Assembly (NCBI RefSeq): GCF_000002075.1
Contig: NW_004797319.1
Span: 1,028,714 to 1,092,713 of the forward strand
DNA length: 64,000 nucleotides
Reading direction: 5' to 3'
Origin: Aplysia californica
Lineage: Eukaryota > Mollusca > Gastropoda > Aplysiida > Aplysiidae
Part shown: piece by piece, positions 45,741-57,600 of the stretch
Position numbering within the stretch: the stretch's first letter is position 1
Layout of the letters: every line of letters starts with the position of its first letter
Position numbers and translations under genes: made by a program
Notes under the pieces: generated by a model
Databases searched by the model: none
Told to the model about the DNA's origin: nothing
Seen by the model: only the letters and a program-made list of their open reading frames with translations

Positions 45741-46210
45741 AACTTTTGATGTTGAAATTTTACCACAAAGATAACATGAGGACAGCAGAAAGTTACAGAA
45801 GGCACTATAGTTCTAGGAAGAAGAAGAGAGGAAAAAATAAGAAAGACTATAGCAAGCTGAGGAAACAAAGAAAATGCAAGAAGAGAAGAATAAGAAGAAA
45901 GAGGATTTTTAAAAACCAAGAGACACGGAACAGTGAAAGCAGAAAGGAAAAATAGAGCGGGCACAAAAGAAGGGAAAAAAAAAGAGAGGAAGAAACAGGA
46001 AAGACTAGCACGCTGAGGGAGGAAAAAAATTATTATTTTGCAAGAGCAAAGAAACAAGAAGAACAAAAGGAGGAGGAAAGCATAGAGAGAAAAAGAGGGC
46101 AGCCCCAAATGAAGAATAAAGTAGAGAGGAAGAAACAGGAAAGACAAAAGAAGACTAAAGAAAGAAAGAAAAAGCAAAAAAAGAGGCTGAAAGAAGAAAG
46201 ATAGGGAAGA
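45741..46210 (+). repeat. Purine-rich low-complexity tract
   Basis: About 470 bp dominated by GAAGAAAGA, AGAAACAGGAAAGAC and AAGAAGAGAA units. GAGAGGAAGAAACAGGAAAG occurs twice (45982 and 46124). The text resembles the Lys/Glu-coding stretch of the transposon at 45120-45300 and may derive from it by duplication. Confidence 0.7.
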
Positions 46211-47700
46211 AGGAAAAATGGCAACTAATTTACTAAAGCAGGTAATTCATAAATTTTGTCTGCTTTCTTGACAAATTTTCAATTTCTAGAAAATGTTCAT
46301 AATATGTCATTTTTCACGGGCCTCCTTTGATGTTGAAATTTTGCCAGTTTCATTCAAAGTCAAAGTATGTTTTCAAGTTCTAACTGTTCTTGTGTTTATG
46401 TTCTTATTCTTACTGTTCCTATCATTCAAAAATGTCTTAGAACAAGACATTTTTTTAGACTGGTCGCAGTCGGGGCAAGTGGATGATCGCGCATAGGGCG
46501 TGCTGGTCTCGCCACGTGTCATATGCGGTCGCGCTAACCACGTGCCGTCGCGCCAAGGGCAGAACATTAAAATTTTAAAATGCGAAGTCTGCGAATGACA
46601 TTTTGGAAGGAGTGACGATATTAAGGTAAAAACAGGAAGTTCACACACTGGATCAGCCCTGTACATGGACCGACTGACCTATTTTCTCATCAGGGACCGC
46701 TGAAAGGCAAAATGCGACACCTGGTCGCGGGTAGGACCAGCTACTCTAGATCCAGATCACAAAGTTCACTGTCACTAATCCCTACACCCTTCCACTAGCC
46801 TCTACTAAACTGTGATACCCACTTTATACTCTGGATGAGCATCGCTGTCATCTTCTTCAGCACTAGAAAAGTCTAGATCCAATGCGGCCCATTGACATAC
46901 ATATATATATATGGGTCTATCAGTTTGAAAATGCTGCGAAGTTCGTACACCATCGTGTCAAAATGTGTTTTGGGTTGTCAAAAAAAAAAAAGAAAAGTAT
47001 TATCAGTTAACAAGGGATGTAACTCGAACAATGTTCAATCAACTCAAAAAAGACAGCAGTTATTCCATGAAGACCTTCCCCAAAACATAGAGGGTAAACA
47101 TAGAAAATAAGTGGGAAACACAAAACCAAGGGGTTGCTATAATGGCAGTACACCACCTATCGAAGTTAATAGAGAATTGAACGTTTAATTCGTCTAAATC
47201 TGTTACTATTTTAAAGAGGAATGAGACTAGAACCAATCGATGCGCCTCATCAAACTCTACAATATGCTCGATTTTCTTTTTTTTTTTTAAACAAATTTCC
47301 AAATACTATGTTGAATGACGGCTACAATATAATATCATATCCTTTTGCTATCAGTATCAGGCATTTATTAATCAAGCTGTCAACCAATCCAGAGAGTCCA
47401 ATTTTCACCAAAGTTTTTCAAACCCTTTTGTTTGTGCACTTGTTCTTGCTCACACACTTCACAACAAACACTGCAGAGCACCATGCAGACAAATTTACAA
47501 TCGAAATCCACCAAGGGCAATCAACATAATAGTAATAATACGATAAAGAAAAAGAATAATGGTACTAGTTTTCGTCCAACTACATCACTCTCATGAACCA
47601 TGACGAATCTGCGAACCTTAAAAGTCAATCTAATGAGGACCAAAACCATCTTTTTCTAGCATGAAAAGTAGGCCTACACCCACTGAAAATGCTCACATAA
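46211..47700. other. Intergenic, nothing recognised
   Basis: A GC-richer island near 46460-46560 (GTCGCAGTCGGGGCAAGTGG, CGTGCCGTCGCGCC) stands out from A/T-rich surroundings. No exon, transposon end or coding motif was identified. Confidence 0.45.
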
Positions 47701-47710
47701 ATGATCCCCC

Positions 47711-47810
47711 NNNNNNNNNNNNNNNNNNNNNNNNNNNNNNNNNNNNNNNNNNNNNNNNNNNNNNNNNNNNNNNNNNNNNNNNNNNNNNNNNNNNNNNNNN
47801 NNNNNNNNNN
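47711..47810. other. Assembly gap (100 N) inside a poly-C run
   Basis: One hundred N bases with C runs on both sides (CCCCC before, 18 C after). The round number suggests a placeholder of unknown true length, and the break was probably caused by the homopolymer. Confidence 0.97.
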
Positions 47811-48429
47811 CCCCCCCCCCCCCCCCCCACTCTTCCCCAAACAAAAACCCAAACAATTTCTAATCCCTTTCAATTTCAATAGACGACAGTCAATGCTCAA
47901 TATGCATTCTTTTTTACAGTATTCATTTTACAATAACAAGTAAATTGTATTATGCAACAGGACAATAATCTCTGATAAAATTTTTAATCATTTTTACTGA
48001 ATAAAATAAAATGTTCAATCCTTTGTTTACAATACTTTACATATATTTCTATTTAATACTAAAGATCGCACTGACTACTCCTGCATGAACTGGAAATCAA
48101 ACCTCTTGCTCTTCCTATTTCTTTCTCCGTATCTTGCTTTTCCACACAACACTTGCCTTTCAATTCATGTTTTTCCTTGGCCCCTATACAATCAACAATC
48201 TTTATCAAATAAAGTATTTCCAAAACCTGTATACATTGAGAAGACATCCTTCTTACAGTTACATTAGTGGGGAGTGGGGATTAGGGTCCAAGAGAGGCAG
48301 GCGGTGGGTAGGGTAGGATACAGGTTCGAAGTCCCTTTCTTTAGTGTAATGTTATTTAGGCAGCAGAACTTCTGAATTGAACAGCTATCTCCAACAGGTG
48401 GAAAGCCTCAAAAAACTTTCCAAATAAAT

Positions 48430-48525
48430 GAAGTCTATACGCCCCAAAAAGGATTTGAACCAGAGCCATATATGCAACACAACCCAGCATGAAACCAACT
48501 GAGCTGTGTGTCCTGGTAGGCAGAT
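48430..48525 (-). repeat. tRNA-like SINE head
   Basis: The minus strand reads ACACACAGCTCAGTTGG (A-box-like AGCTCAGTTGG) and, 35 bp on, CTCTGGTTCAAATCC (B box GGTTCAAATCC). The spacing fits a tRNA-derived promoter, but the acceptor and anticodon stems do not pair properly, so it is a SINE fragment and not a tRNA gene. Confidence 0.55.
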
Positions 48526-49188
48526 GGACAACATAATACTCATTTAGACTTGGGAAAAACCAAGACAGGCAGACGCCTGAGATAGATATTAACCCCAATC
48601 AGTGGCATCCTCTAACCACCCATCAGTTGTGGGTATCCAACTAAAAAATTAATAACTCACTCACTGCCAAGCATTTTCGGCTGGGTAACTGAGGAATGCC
48701 AGGCTTTCTGGATCATTTTCAAAACGCCACTGTGAGCTTATTATTATGTGCACAGCATTGAACTTTTCCACAAGCAATAACATTGAAACATACCCAACAA
48801 ATCAAACAAAATTTTTGTGATACCTTTATCATGTGGAATTTTATGAGTTTGTGAATATGGGGCAAAATCGTGAAAAAAACTTTTACATAACAATTGCGGG
48901 CATTGTACATTCAGTCGATATGCATGCCTTTATATCTTTGTCTCTGGAAGAAATAGATGTTGCATCAACAGACAAATGTTGAAGAGTCATTATGAAAAGA
49001 TATCCGACAAATTCTATATAACTCAAAAATCATTCAAGTCATCAGTCCACCCATCCTGAGCATCAACATCGGGGTGTGTGGTTGCAGGACAGGGCATGGC
49101 CACTGGGGGAGGGGTACCACTATTTGAAGTTTGTTGTGTAGACCTAGGAGGGTCTATGTCAGCTGTATTCCTATAATTTGGGGTCTAC

Positions 49189-49992
49189 AGGCCCGGTTAC
49201 ACATAACGATAAATTTAACAAAACCTGGACGATGTACGATCATACGATAAATCGAAGGTGTAACCACAAAATATGGACGATTGAACGATAGATTGGAGAC
49301 TCGGTCGAGAAATCAAGAGCTGCTTGATATTTTCCGTGCGATCACAGTCAGACTTGAGGGAAATGCGCTGTGACGTAGATTCACTTTGAAATTTGCCGCT
49401 GCGCAGAACTAAACTCAGGGCTCAAATTTTTAAAAATAATTATAGTAGGCAAAAATTGATTTCATATTCGGATTCTGCGTCTCAAAATAAGCAAAGTTGC
49501 TCACGATGAACCTGATTTGGTGCATATATATTTTAGCAATTTTATTATTTAGTCGATCGTCAAAGGTGAAGCTGTGCATCAAGGTCACTCAGTGCGTAGC
49601 ACATCTGCAGTCAAGTTTTAGCTTCCGGTTCTATGCACAACACTACGCACAACACGGTAGGCCTACAGTATGGCCACCCTTTTCGAAAGACACTGTTCTG
49701 CTAAATCAAAATGTACAGGGGAAAGGGGGGGGGGGGGCTCTCGTGATCTAGAGGTACAGTGTTCGCCTTTCATTCATTAGGTCCAGAGCTCGAAACCTTC
49801 ACATAGAGAGCAGGCAAATCGCTGTCGTCGCAAAGAGACATGGTGGCTTTATTATGACGAGGAATCTCCTCAATCGAAAGAAAACTTAATGATAGATTGG
49901 AACGTGTAAACAGACAACACAGTTAGATAAAACGGACAGTTCTCTCATACAAAGAATCTGATACAATTTATCATTGCATGTAACCGGGGCTT
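49189..49992. mobile_element. hAT-like MITE, 804 bp, nested
   Basis: The ends are AGGCCCGGTTACACATAACG then ATAAATT and, in reverse complement, AAGCCCCGGTTACATGCAAT then GATAAATT. Flanks GGGTCTAC (49181) and AAATCTAC (49993) match at 5 of 8 positions, a decayed 8-bp duplication. It lies within the piggyBac-like element and itself contains a SINE head at 49735-49800. Confidence 0.72.
49735..49805 (+). repeat. SINE head, same family as 62.5-63.0 kb
   Basis: GGGGCTCTCGTGATCTAGAG then GTACAGTGTTCGCC, TTAGGTCCAGAGCTCGAAACC aligns with the tRNA-like head of the SINE at 63006 (GGGGCTCTCGTGGCCTATAG, GTTCGCC, GGTCCCGGGTTCGA). It follows a poly-G run. Only the head is present. Confidence 0.6.
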
Positions 49993-50550
49993 AAATCTAC
50001 GTTGAGTATCTTTGACGTTTGCGTGACGGGCCCGAACTGGGATTGGGAAGCGCCGGATCATAGGTCTGAGCATGGGGAACACCTGATTCTAGATCTAGGC
50101 CTAAATCTAGCACAATTTTCATCCTCACTTGCGTCCGCACCTCTCCTATTTCCTTTCCTATACACATTATCAACTCTGTATGATTGTTCATCATCGCCAT
50201 CATCTGCAAAAAGATCTAAATTTGACCCTTTTATATTGACGAATGGATCCATCAATTCAAATGTTCAGACCTCGTTGAGACGCCGTCGCCATCGTAACTG
50301 AGCGTTAGTAGTTTCTAAGTTTGTTTCGGGTGAGTTCGAAAAAGTCACTTATTCAAGGGAAGTTACTGCAACAATGCGGAATTGAAACTAAACTGGCTTA
50401 TGTCGCATATCTCCGACTGCCAAGCCCGGAACATGTCGGGGAATGTTTGAAAAATAGTAGTAAAAACGCACCCGACGGGTTTCGGGTTTGGCAGGTAGCG
50501 GTATACGCGGATCACCTGACTGGGTTCGGGCATGGCAGTGAGTGAGTTAA

Positions 50551-50866
50551 GATAAAATAAATTTTAGCCCTCCTCCCATGTCATCATGTATCACAATCAC
50601 TGCCTTTCTGGTGCCTCTCCCTGTAAGACGAAACTGTGACCCTGATGGCCAACCCAGATAATATGCACTAGATCTAGTAGATAAAAATGACTGGTCCAGC
50701 TTTACCGTAACCCACTATTATACAATAACAACATGAAAAAAAAAGCAATCTACAGCGAAATACAAAAAAAACCCAACATAATTCCTTGGAAATATCTTCT
50801 TTCCCATTGACCTAGCCATCCATGCTTGCAAGACTCATCTGCTGTCTACCTAGGACCTCCCTGAAA
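50551..50866 (-). other. Presumed 3' UTR of the zinc-finger gene
   Basis: Sequence beyond the stop codon as far as the piggyBac-like element. No AATAAA on the minus strand was found here, so the transcript end is unknown. Confidence 0.35.
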
Positions 50867-51694
50867 CTAGTCTTTCTTCTCTTCCGTCTCCGCTATAAGA
50901 AAGGTCTCTTCAGTTCCCTGCTTTCCCCCTTGATCCAAGCCAGGTCTTCCAGACGTCTCTTCCTTCTCCTGCTGGGAGATAAGAGTACTGTCATCACGTT
51001 TTTGTTCCTCTTTTTCCTCTACTGGTTCCTTTACACTTACTGTCTTATCTGTCTCGGAGGCTATACCTATCCCCTCTGCCTCCAACCTTCCTCCCACATC
51101 TTTACCATTAGCCTTCAAGGATCCGAGCTCTTTAACAGCAGCATTTAATTCCTTTCCTCTCTCGCTGGGGCTGTTGTCCTGAGACACTTCCTTGGCTGCT
51201 CTCTCTGTCTCATGATTCATGTCGCTACTACTTATCGCCTTGTCCAATTCACTCAAATTTACCACCGAATCGCTCAGATGGCGTCCTTCGTCAGTCTCGC
51301 CAGTTCCGTTGGTCCTATCAGATGTCTTGAGGGCTGTTTTTTCAGCTGCTCCCGAAAGAATGGACTCCTTGCCGAGACCCTTGGGTTCTTGTCCCAGGTC
51401 GGGATGAGAGAAGGCTTTCCCTTGACCTGCAATACTTACACTGTCTCCTGCGCCACCACTCGCACCCAGGACTGCACCCGCCAAATCCTTAACCCCCTCC
51501 TCATTCCCCCCACTTTTACTGCTCCCCTTCAGACTGCTGCGGCCGCTGTTACCACTGCTCTGACTGCTCCCTGCAGCTTGTTGGCCTTTCTTTTGACCGG
51601 CGGAGGCCTCGCTGCTACTTCCTTTGACCACTTGCTGCTGAAGCTTTCGTTGCTGCTGCTGTAGTTGCTGCTCTGTAACCGCTTTCAGAGATGC
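50867..51694 (-). CDS. Zinc-finger gene terminal exon, low-complexity tail
   Basis: This 828-bp exon encodes ASLKAVTEQQLQQQQRKLQQ then 255 residues rich in Ser, Gly, Lys and Glu, ending at TAG 50869-50867. The acceptor is atttttag. The long stop-free frame in phase with the finger exons is the evidence that it is coding. No domain was recognised. Confidence 0.82.
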   Translation of the reverse strand, partial: ASLKAVTEQQLQQQQRKLQQQVVKGSSSEASAGQKKGQQAAGSSQSSGNSGRSSLKGSSKSGGNEEGVKDLAGAVLGASGGAGDSVSIAGQGKAFSHPDLGQEPKGLGKESILSGAAEKTALKTSDRTNGTGETDEGRHLSDSVVNLSELDKAISSSDMNHETERAAKEVSQDNSPSERGKELNAAVKELGSLKANGKDVGGRLEAEGIGIASETDKTVSVKEPVEEKEEQKRDDSTLISQQEKEETSGRPGLDQGGKQGTEETFLIAETEEKKD

Positions 51695-54600
51695 CTAAAA
51701 ATAAAACAAATTAACCTTTAAAACCCGAGGGGGTTTTTTTTTCATACCTCCCTAGAATCCTGAATTAAAATGAAGGTAATAGAAAAAATCAGGTTGTCTG
51801 AGGTTTCAATAATTTCTCTTCTTTAGTATTTTGTCACGGTGATGAAAATAAAAAAGAGAAGACAGACCACTGGACACATTGAGCCAAGTCCTTCCCAAGT
51901 TGAATAAATTCTTATTCTGGATAAACAGTGGAGTCCGCTTAAACCAAAAATGGTTAATCAGTAAAATAGTAGCCGGTCTAATTCCCAAAAAAGCAAAATC
52001 CCCATTTTTTTTTCTTCTTGGACTTTGTAAGAAGCTAACGATTTGCAAAAATGCTCTTCTTTTCTAAACTGAAAGCATTTCAAAGGGTAAATTGTCAAAA
52101 TTTTCACCAGTGACCTTTCAAGTAATGCAAAACGTAAGGGTTTACCCACTTCAAGATAGCAAAACAGAAGAAAAAGAGACTCCGCCAACAACTTGGATCT
52201 ATACAAACTTTGTAACAAAGTCACATATATAACAATTTGTATTTGGCTAAACATAACATCTATACTTCTTGTTTAGTTGTGCCTTTCCTATCATAATAGA
52301 GACCCACCTCAAAGTGGTTCCCCACTAAGTGCTGCAGTTCATGATTCACCAATTTCTCCGAGCTGGCAAATTCTCGTTCACAATACTGGCAGATGAACAT
52401 CAGAGGGACTGTATCAGAGCCCTAGGGATAAAATGAACTTTAGTAAAAAGCAAACAAAAAGATGTGTTTGGTGCAATCTTATGACAAAAAAACTACACGA
52501 AAGGATTTTTCTTCCCCTTCTGCAATTGTCCCCTGCCAGATCTCAGAGGCAGTGAACAGGAAGCTTTTCAACACAAAATTCAAAGGGAAACTGACTTTTC
52601 AGTAGAAGGCCTATTTTCTGAGATGCATGGAATATCCACCAGCAGCCATAAACAGTATCTGAAGATTCCCTCCGCAGAGTATATTTACAGTGCTTGTTTG
52701 TGTGAGACTGGAACAGATTTTTAATGGAACTGGGTGACTTATAAGTTACTCCTCTCCAGGAAAACATTGTTAGCAACAAGATTTTTTAAAATCACTTTTT
52801 GACCTCTTTATGAAATACCGCCTCCCAAAGTCCCACCCTTTGTTCCTGTAAGGGTAGGTGGAAACAGGACAAAATAGGGGATAGCTGTCTGGGTGAAGTA
52901 CCGTGTGACTTTATCAAGGCCGACCTGGGTCACCCCAAAACGTTGCTGGCTAAATGGGCTCTGGTGAAACCGTAACTGGCCCAGAAAGCCGGTGGCGGAC
53001 AAATCATGCTACGAGAAGAACAAAGAAGAATACACGCACTGATTCAAACCTATAACGCAAGACGCAAACCAAAGCCCAGAAGGCTTAAATGAACTTCTAT
53101 TCGCAGACGACCAATGTCTTATTCATCCAAACCAACAAAGCCTCCAAAATCACACTACCGAACTGAACAACAGCTGCGAGAAATTTAACAAGAAAATTAG
53201 CACATCAAAAACCGAGGTTATGAAAGTGAGCCAAAACCATAGTCCCCTGAACATCCATGTCAATAGCAAACAACTGAAACTGGTGAAGGAGTTTAAATAT
53301 CTTGGCAGCCATTTTTCTGAAAACAGGTCTATAGATAGAGAAATAGAAATTATGCGAACTCAAAAAGCCAATGCTGTCACCTACAAGCTTGCACCCCTCC
53401 TATCTCATCCAAACATCTCCATGGACACGAAGAGACAGCTCATCACTCCAATATTCATACCAACATTATGCTACCAGTGCCAGACCTAGACACTAAGTAA
53501 AACCCATGAAAGAAAAATCACTGCATGCAAAATGAAATGTCTCCGCAAAACCACACAAGATGAGACAGGCAGAGAAATGAAGAAGTAAGAGCAGCTATTG
53601 GCACTGAGTCATACTTGCATTTCATAAAAAGACAGAAAATAAAATGGTTTGGCCACCTGTTACATATGTCACCTGGCAAGCCAGCCTCTAGAGCCTTCAA
53701 CATCATGCACTCAGGCTATAAAGGAAGAGGAAGGCCATGCAAAAGGTGGATTGAGGGTGTTGAGGAAACCCTGAGAAAACATAATATCACAACAGAAAGA
53801 GCTGCGGAGCTGGCCTACCATAGAAAACTGCATCTCCCCTTGACGCTTAACGGCTACAGAGGATGAAAAAGTAAGAGTAAGTAAGTAAAGTTGCGGAGCT
53901 GGCCTACCATAGAAAACTGCATCTCCCCTCGACGCTTAACGGCTACAGAGGATGTAAGAGTAAGTAAGTAAAGTATGAAATATCACCTTTACTACACTAC
54001 ATCTTGTGTGAAAATCCTGAGTATGAAAGATTTTTTTTTAAAGTCTAGGATTGGCAGTTAGCTAAGGTGTGCTGAATTTTACATTCAGTACACTCATTTT
54101 GATCAAGACTTTTTGTATTTCTTGATTTCCTTTAAGTGTGCACTCCTTGCTATGTGTATCATGTATCATTCTTGAATTATTGATAAGTTTAGCAGTGCAG
54201 GATAGATACTTAATTTGTCACTCAATAAAAAGCAACTCATTAAAAAATATTTTTTTTGGTAAGTGTTTTACTGCGGTCGCAACAGCATAAGGTCATATGA
54301 GCGTGCGAGACACATTAAATTTTTTCAGTTGGTAGGAAACTTTGAATTTTGCCCGGGTGGCTGCCGAAGCCGATTCTTATTGATTTTAGACCACCAAGGG
54401 ATCTTTAACGTGCGCAGTTTCACAATAAAAGGTAAAAAAAACATTCTCCTCGGCTAAGTCTTTCAACAATCAAGTTTCCATATATTCACAGACTCACCTG
54501 GACATTTTCCTTGCCCTCAGTTCTCTCCTCTTTGTTTCCTGATTTGTCAACAGCCAAAGCAGACCCATTCTTACTCTTGTCTTTCTTTTTAGACTGGTTC

Positions 54601-57600
54601 TGATACTCATGTGCAACCTGTAGCAGAGACACATAGACATGAAACTTTGAGGAACATCGACATCATCCAGTCTTCAGAGACCAACTAGTAATTCTCATTC
54701 AGTTTCCATTAAAAAATGTTAGGCCACATAAGACTAAAAGACGCATTAACTGAAACAAAAACCAACGTTTCTCTTACTGTCTAATTCTATGTGGCATTAA
54801 GTTCGAGGTGAGCCCTAGTACAACAAAGTAAAGATGAATTTGACACCTAGTTTTTACCCTTTTTCTTTTTAAAGTTTTTCTATAGTTTCACTTTGCTACA
54901 AATGCTATATTTTATTCCAAACTGCACAGACAAAAAAGAGAATCCATAATTGACCCAAAGGTTTAATTATTCAAGCCCATTAGTGTAATGGTGCAGTGGA
55001 ATCAGGCCCTCGTCAAATTTTGGGCATACGGAGTTATTGGCATTATCTTAAAGCTTGTTCATCGTCAGGGATCACAGTGAAATTTTTCGCCAACCCCTGA
55101 ACATCGACTGTCGACCAGATAGACTTCCGTAAATAATTGTGCAACCCCCCCACATCAGTATAAAAAATGCAAAATAAACCAGAATATCTTTTGTACGACG
55201 TTGTGAACAAAGAACTGTCTTCAAAATGCAAACTGAAGACAGAAGATTGAAAGATGAGGGGAAAGGTCAGTTCCAGTTCACCTCCAATCAAAGGAGAGTG
55301 CATGCTTTTTATATTGTTTCGAGATTTTTTTTTTCCGCCGAGCCATCTCACTCGCATCCGGTCTATGATAGGCTGAGCTTAGTCAAATCCGCGGATCGCT
55401 TTAGGGTCGATCTCAGGCCACTCAAAGTCTACCGCGGCCTGACTTAAAGCCGGGGCAGAACGAATGACAGTGCAGTTAAGACCGCAGAGCGGATTTTGGG
55501 AAGTTCTTGCAACCGCAGAAAATCGCGGATCTGCGGAAAACTGTGATCCCCGCGCCTTGTTTTTCCTGAAAAAAAATTCATCTATCTCGGAGAAAAGTTG
55601 ATACATTTGCGGTTGAAGCAGGTTGGGGTGGCATGATAACAGAAGTAAAATTAGCGAGAAACTAGCCATCAAAGTATGGTGATTCCCAAAGCTTGAGTGT
55701 CCTTGGAAACTGCAAAAAGTTACATTTTTTGTGCCTTTCACAAACGTTTTTCAGCAAAATCTACGCGTAAATGAGTCCCGCCGCAGTGGAATCAGGCGCT
55801 CGTCAATTTTTTTACATATGGAGCTTTTGGTATCATCTTAAAGCTTGTTCATTTGTCTCATTTGAAAAGAAAAAAAATTATCCATATTTTGAACAGAAAT
55901 CGAGAAAGTTTGGACTGAAGGAGGTAGGAGTCACCCAGTTTTAGAGGTAAAATAAGAGAGAAAATGGCCGCCATAGTTTGGCGACTTTAAAAGCTTGAGA
56001 GTCCTTGGAAACTGTAAACATGTATTTTTGTGCCTTTAATTAACATTTTTCAGTAAAAGCCACACAGCAACTTGTTTTTAACCCTATCCGTACGCCCTGG
56101 GATCATTTTGTACCCCAGGGGTTGTATTCTTCACTTTTTAGAATACTTCTAGTGTGAAAATCTCTTTGAAACTTTCAGTATTTCTCAAAAAATCATTTTG
56201 ACAGACTGTTATGCAAAGCGTATGGATTGGATTAACGAGCAAATTTCCTCTTTGGAAAGTGGTGACACAGAGTTCCCCACGTGTATGGATACGATAGTAA
56301 AACACGACGTACCGATAGGGTTAAATGGACATAAAATGTGTTGAGTCCAAAAATGAAAATTCAACAAAAGTTGCCAAATAGGAAGAAAAATGCAATTTTC
56401 TTCAATTTCATTATTTTCAGGAGCGCCTGATTTCACCACGCTGCCTCACAAATGTATTTTTTAATGAACATAAAAGGTGTTGAGCCATCAATAAAAAACC
56501 CAAAAAATTGATAACAACTGTTCAACAGGCAGAGTGCCGGTTTCTTCGATTTCATTATTTTGTCGAGCACCTGACTTCACTGCAATGCCACATATTTATT
56601 TTCCCTCTTACTTCCTTCACTAACATTTCCCCCCTCCCCTCCCCACCCCAACCCATAGTTTGGCAATGGGACTCATTTGTTTTGTTTGTTTGATCAAAGA
56701 GAAGCACACTAATATGCAAGAAAATCAGTTACTGCTAGGGAAAAAGCAAGAAAAACAAAAACAAAAGAGAGAACAGTGTAAAAGTTGGGACTTCCAGTGG
56801 TGAACTCCAACCAAACTTCCTGACTGCTGCAACAGACCTGTGAACAGCACAGCACTCTGAGGGGCCAATGGGCCAGAACCTTTGATCTGCTCGATTAACA
56901 GCAACAGACTTCAACCAAAAGTCCCATAGGCATATTATATCTCAAAGGTACCCTGTATGCCTGCATAGGATTTTCATAAAAAGCAGACAGTACTTTTAAA
57001 CAAATGTGTCACTATGTGGTGGAATCAGGCACTCATCAATTTTTGGGCATGTGGAATTATTGGGCCATCTTAAAGCTTGTTCATTTGTCTATTTTTCACT
57101 GAAAAAAATACTCATCCATCTTTAACGGAAGTCAAAACATTTGTGATTGAATGAAATAAGGACCCCTGATTTCCAAGGAAAAATAAGCAAGAAAATAGCT
57201 GCCAAAGCTTGGTATCTTTAAATGCTTAAGGGTCCTTGGAAACTGAAAATTTACATTTTTTTAGCTTTAATCACCGTTTTTCAGGAAAATCCACATAGAA
57301 ATATATTTTTTAATGGACATAAAAGCTGCCGAGCTAAAAAAAAAAATTCGATAAAAATTGTCAAACCCACAGAAACATGCCAGTATCTTAAGATTTCACC
57401 ATTTTGACGAGAGCCTGATTTCACCATGATGCCTCACAAATGAGAATGTTTTTTCAGGTAATAATCTAAATGTTTAAAGCCAAAAACTATATTCACTACA
57501 GGTTTTAATGTCACTACAGCACACAGCAGGACATTAAAAAATTCCCAAACTTCCCACCTTCAGAGCCTCCAGCAGATCCAGAGACTGGGCCCCAGCATGG

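Larger units (their letters stand above)
48656..50546 (-). mobile_element. piggyBac-like element, 1.9 kb, interrupted
   Basis: The inverted ends are CTCACTCACTGCC on both sides (left then AAGC; right, in reverse complement, then ATGC). The right flank is TTAA (50547-50550) and the left ATAA (48652-48655). On the minus strand an ATG near 50252 opens MDPFVNIKGSNLDLFADDGD then DEQSYRVDN, an acidic N-terminus. Beyond the inserted element, 49180-49022 is also open, with a Pro/Thr-rich text ending GWTDDLNDF. The catalytic core is absent. A hAT-like MITE (49189-49992) sits between the two coding pieces. Confidence 0.72.
52422..54497 (-). other. Zinc-finger gene intron with LINE and SINE
   Basis: It contains a LINE fragment (53040-53973) and a SINE fragment (54246-54478). 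In 52430-52990 I see nothing I can name. Confidence 0.6.
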
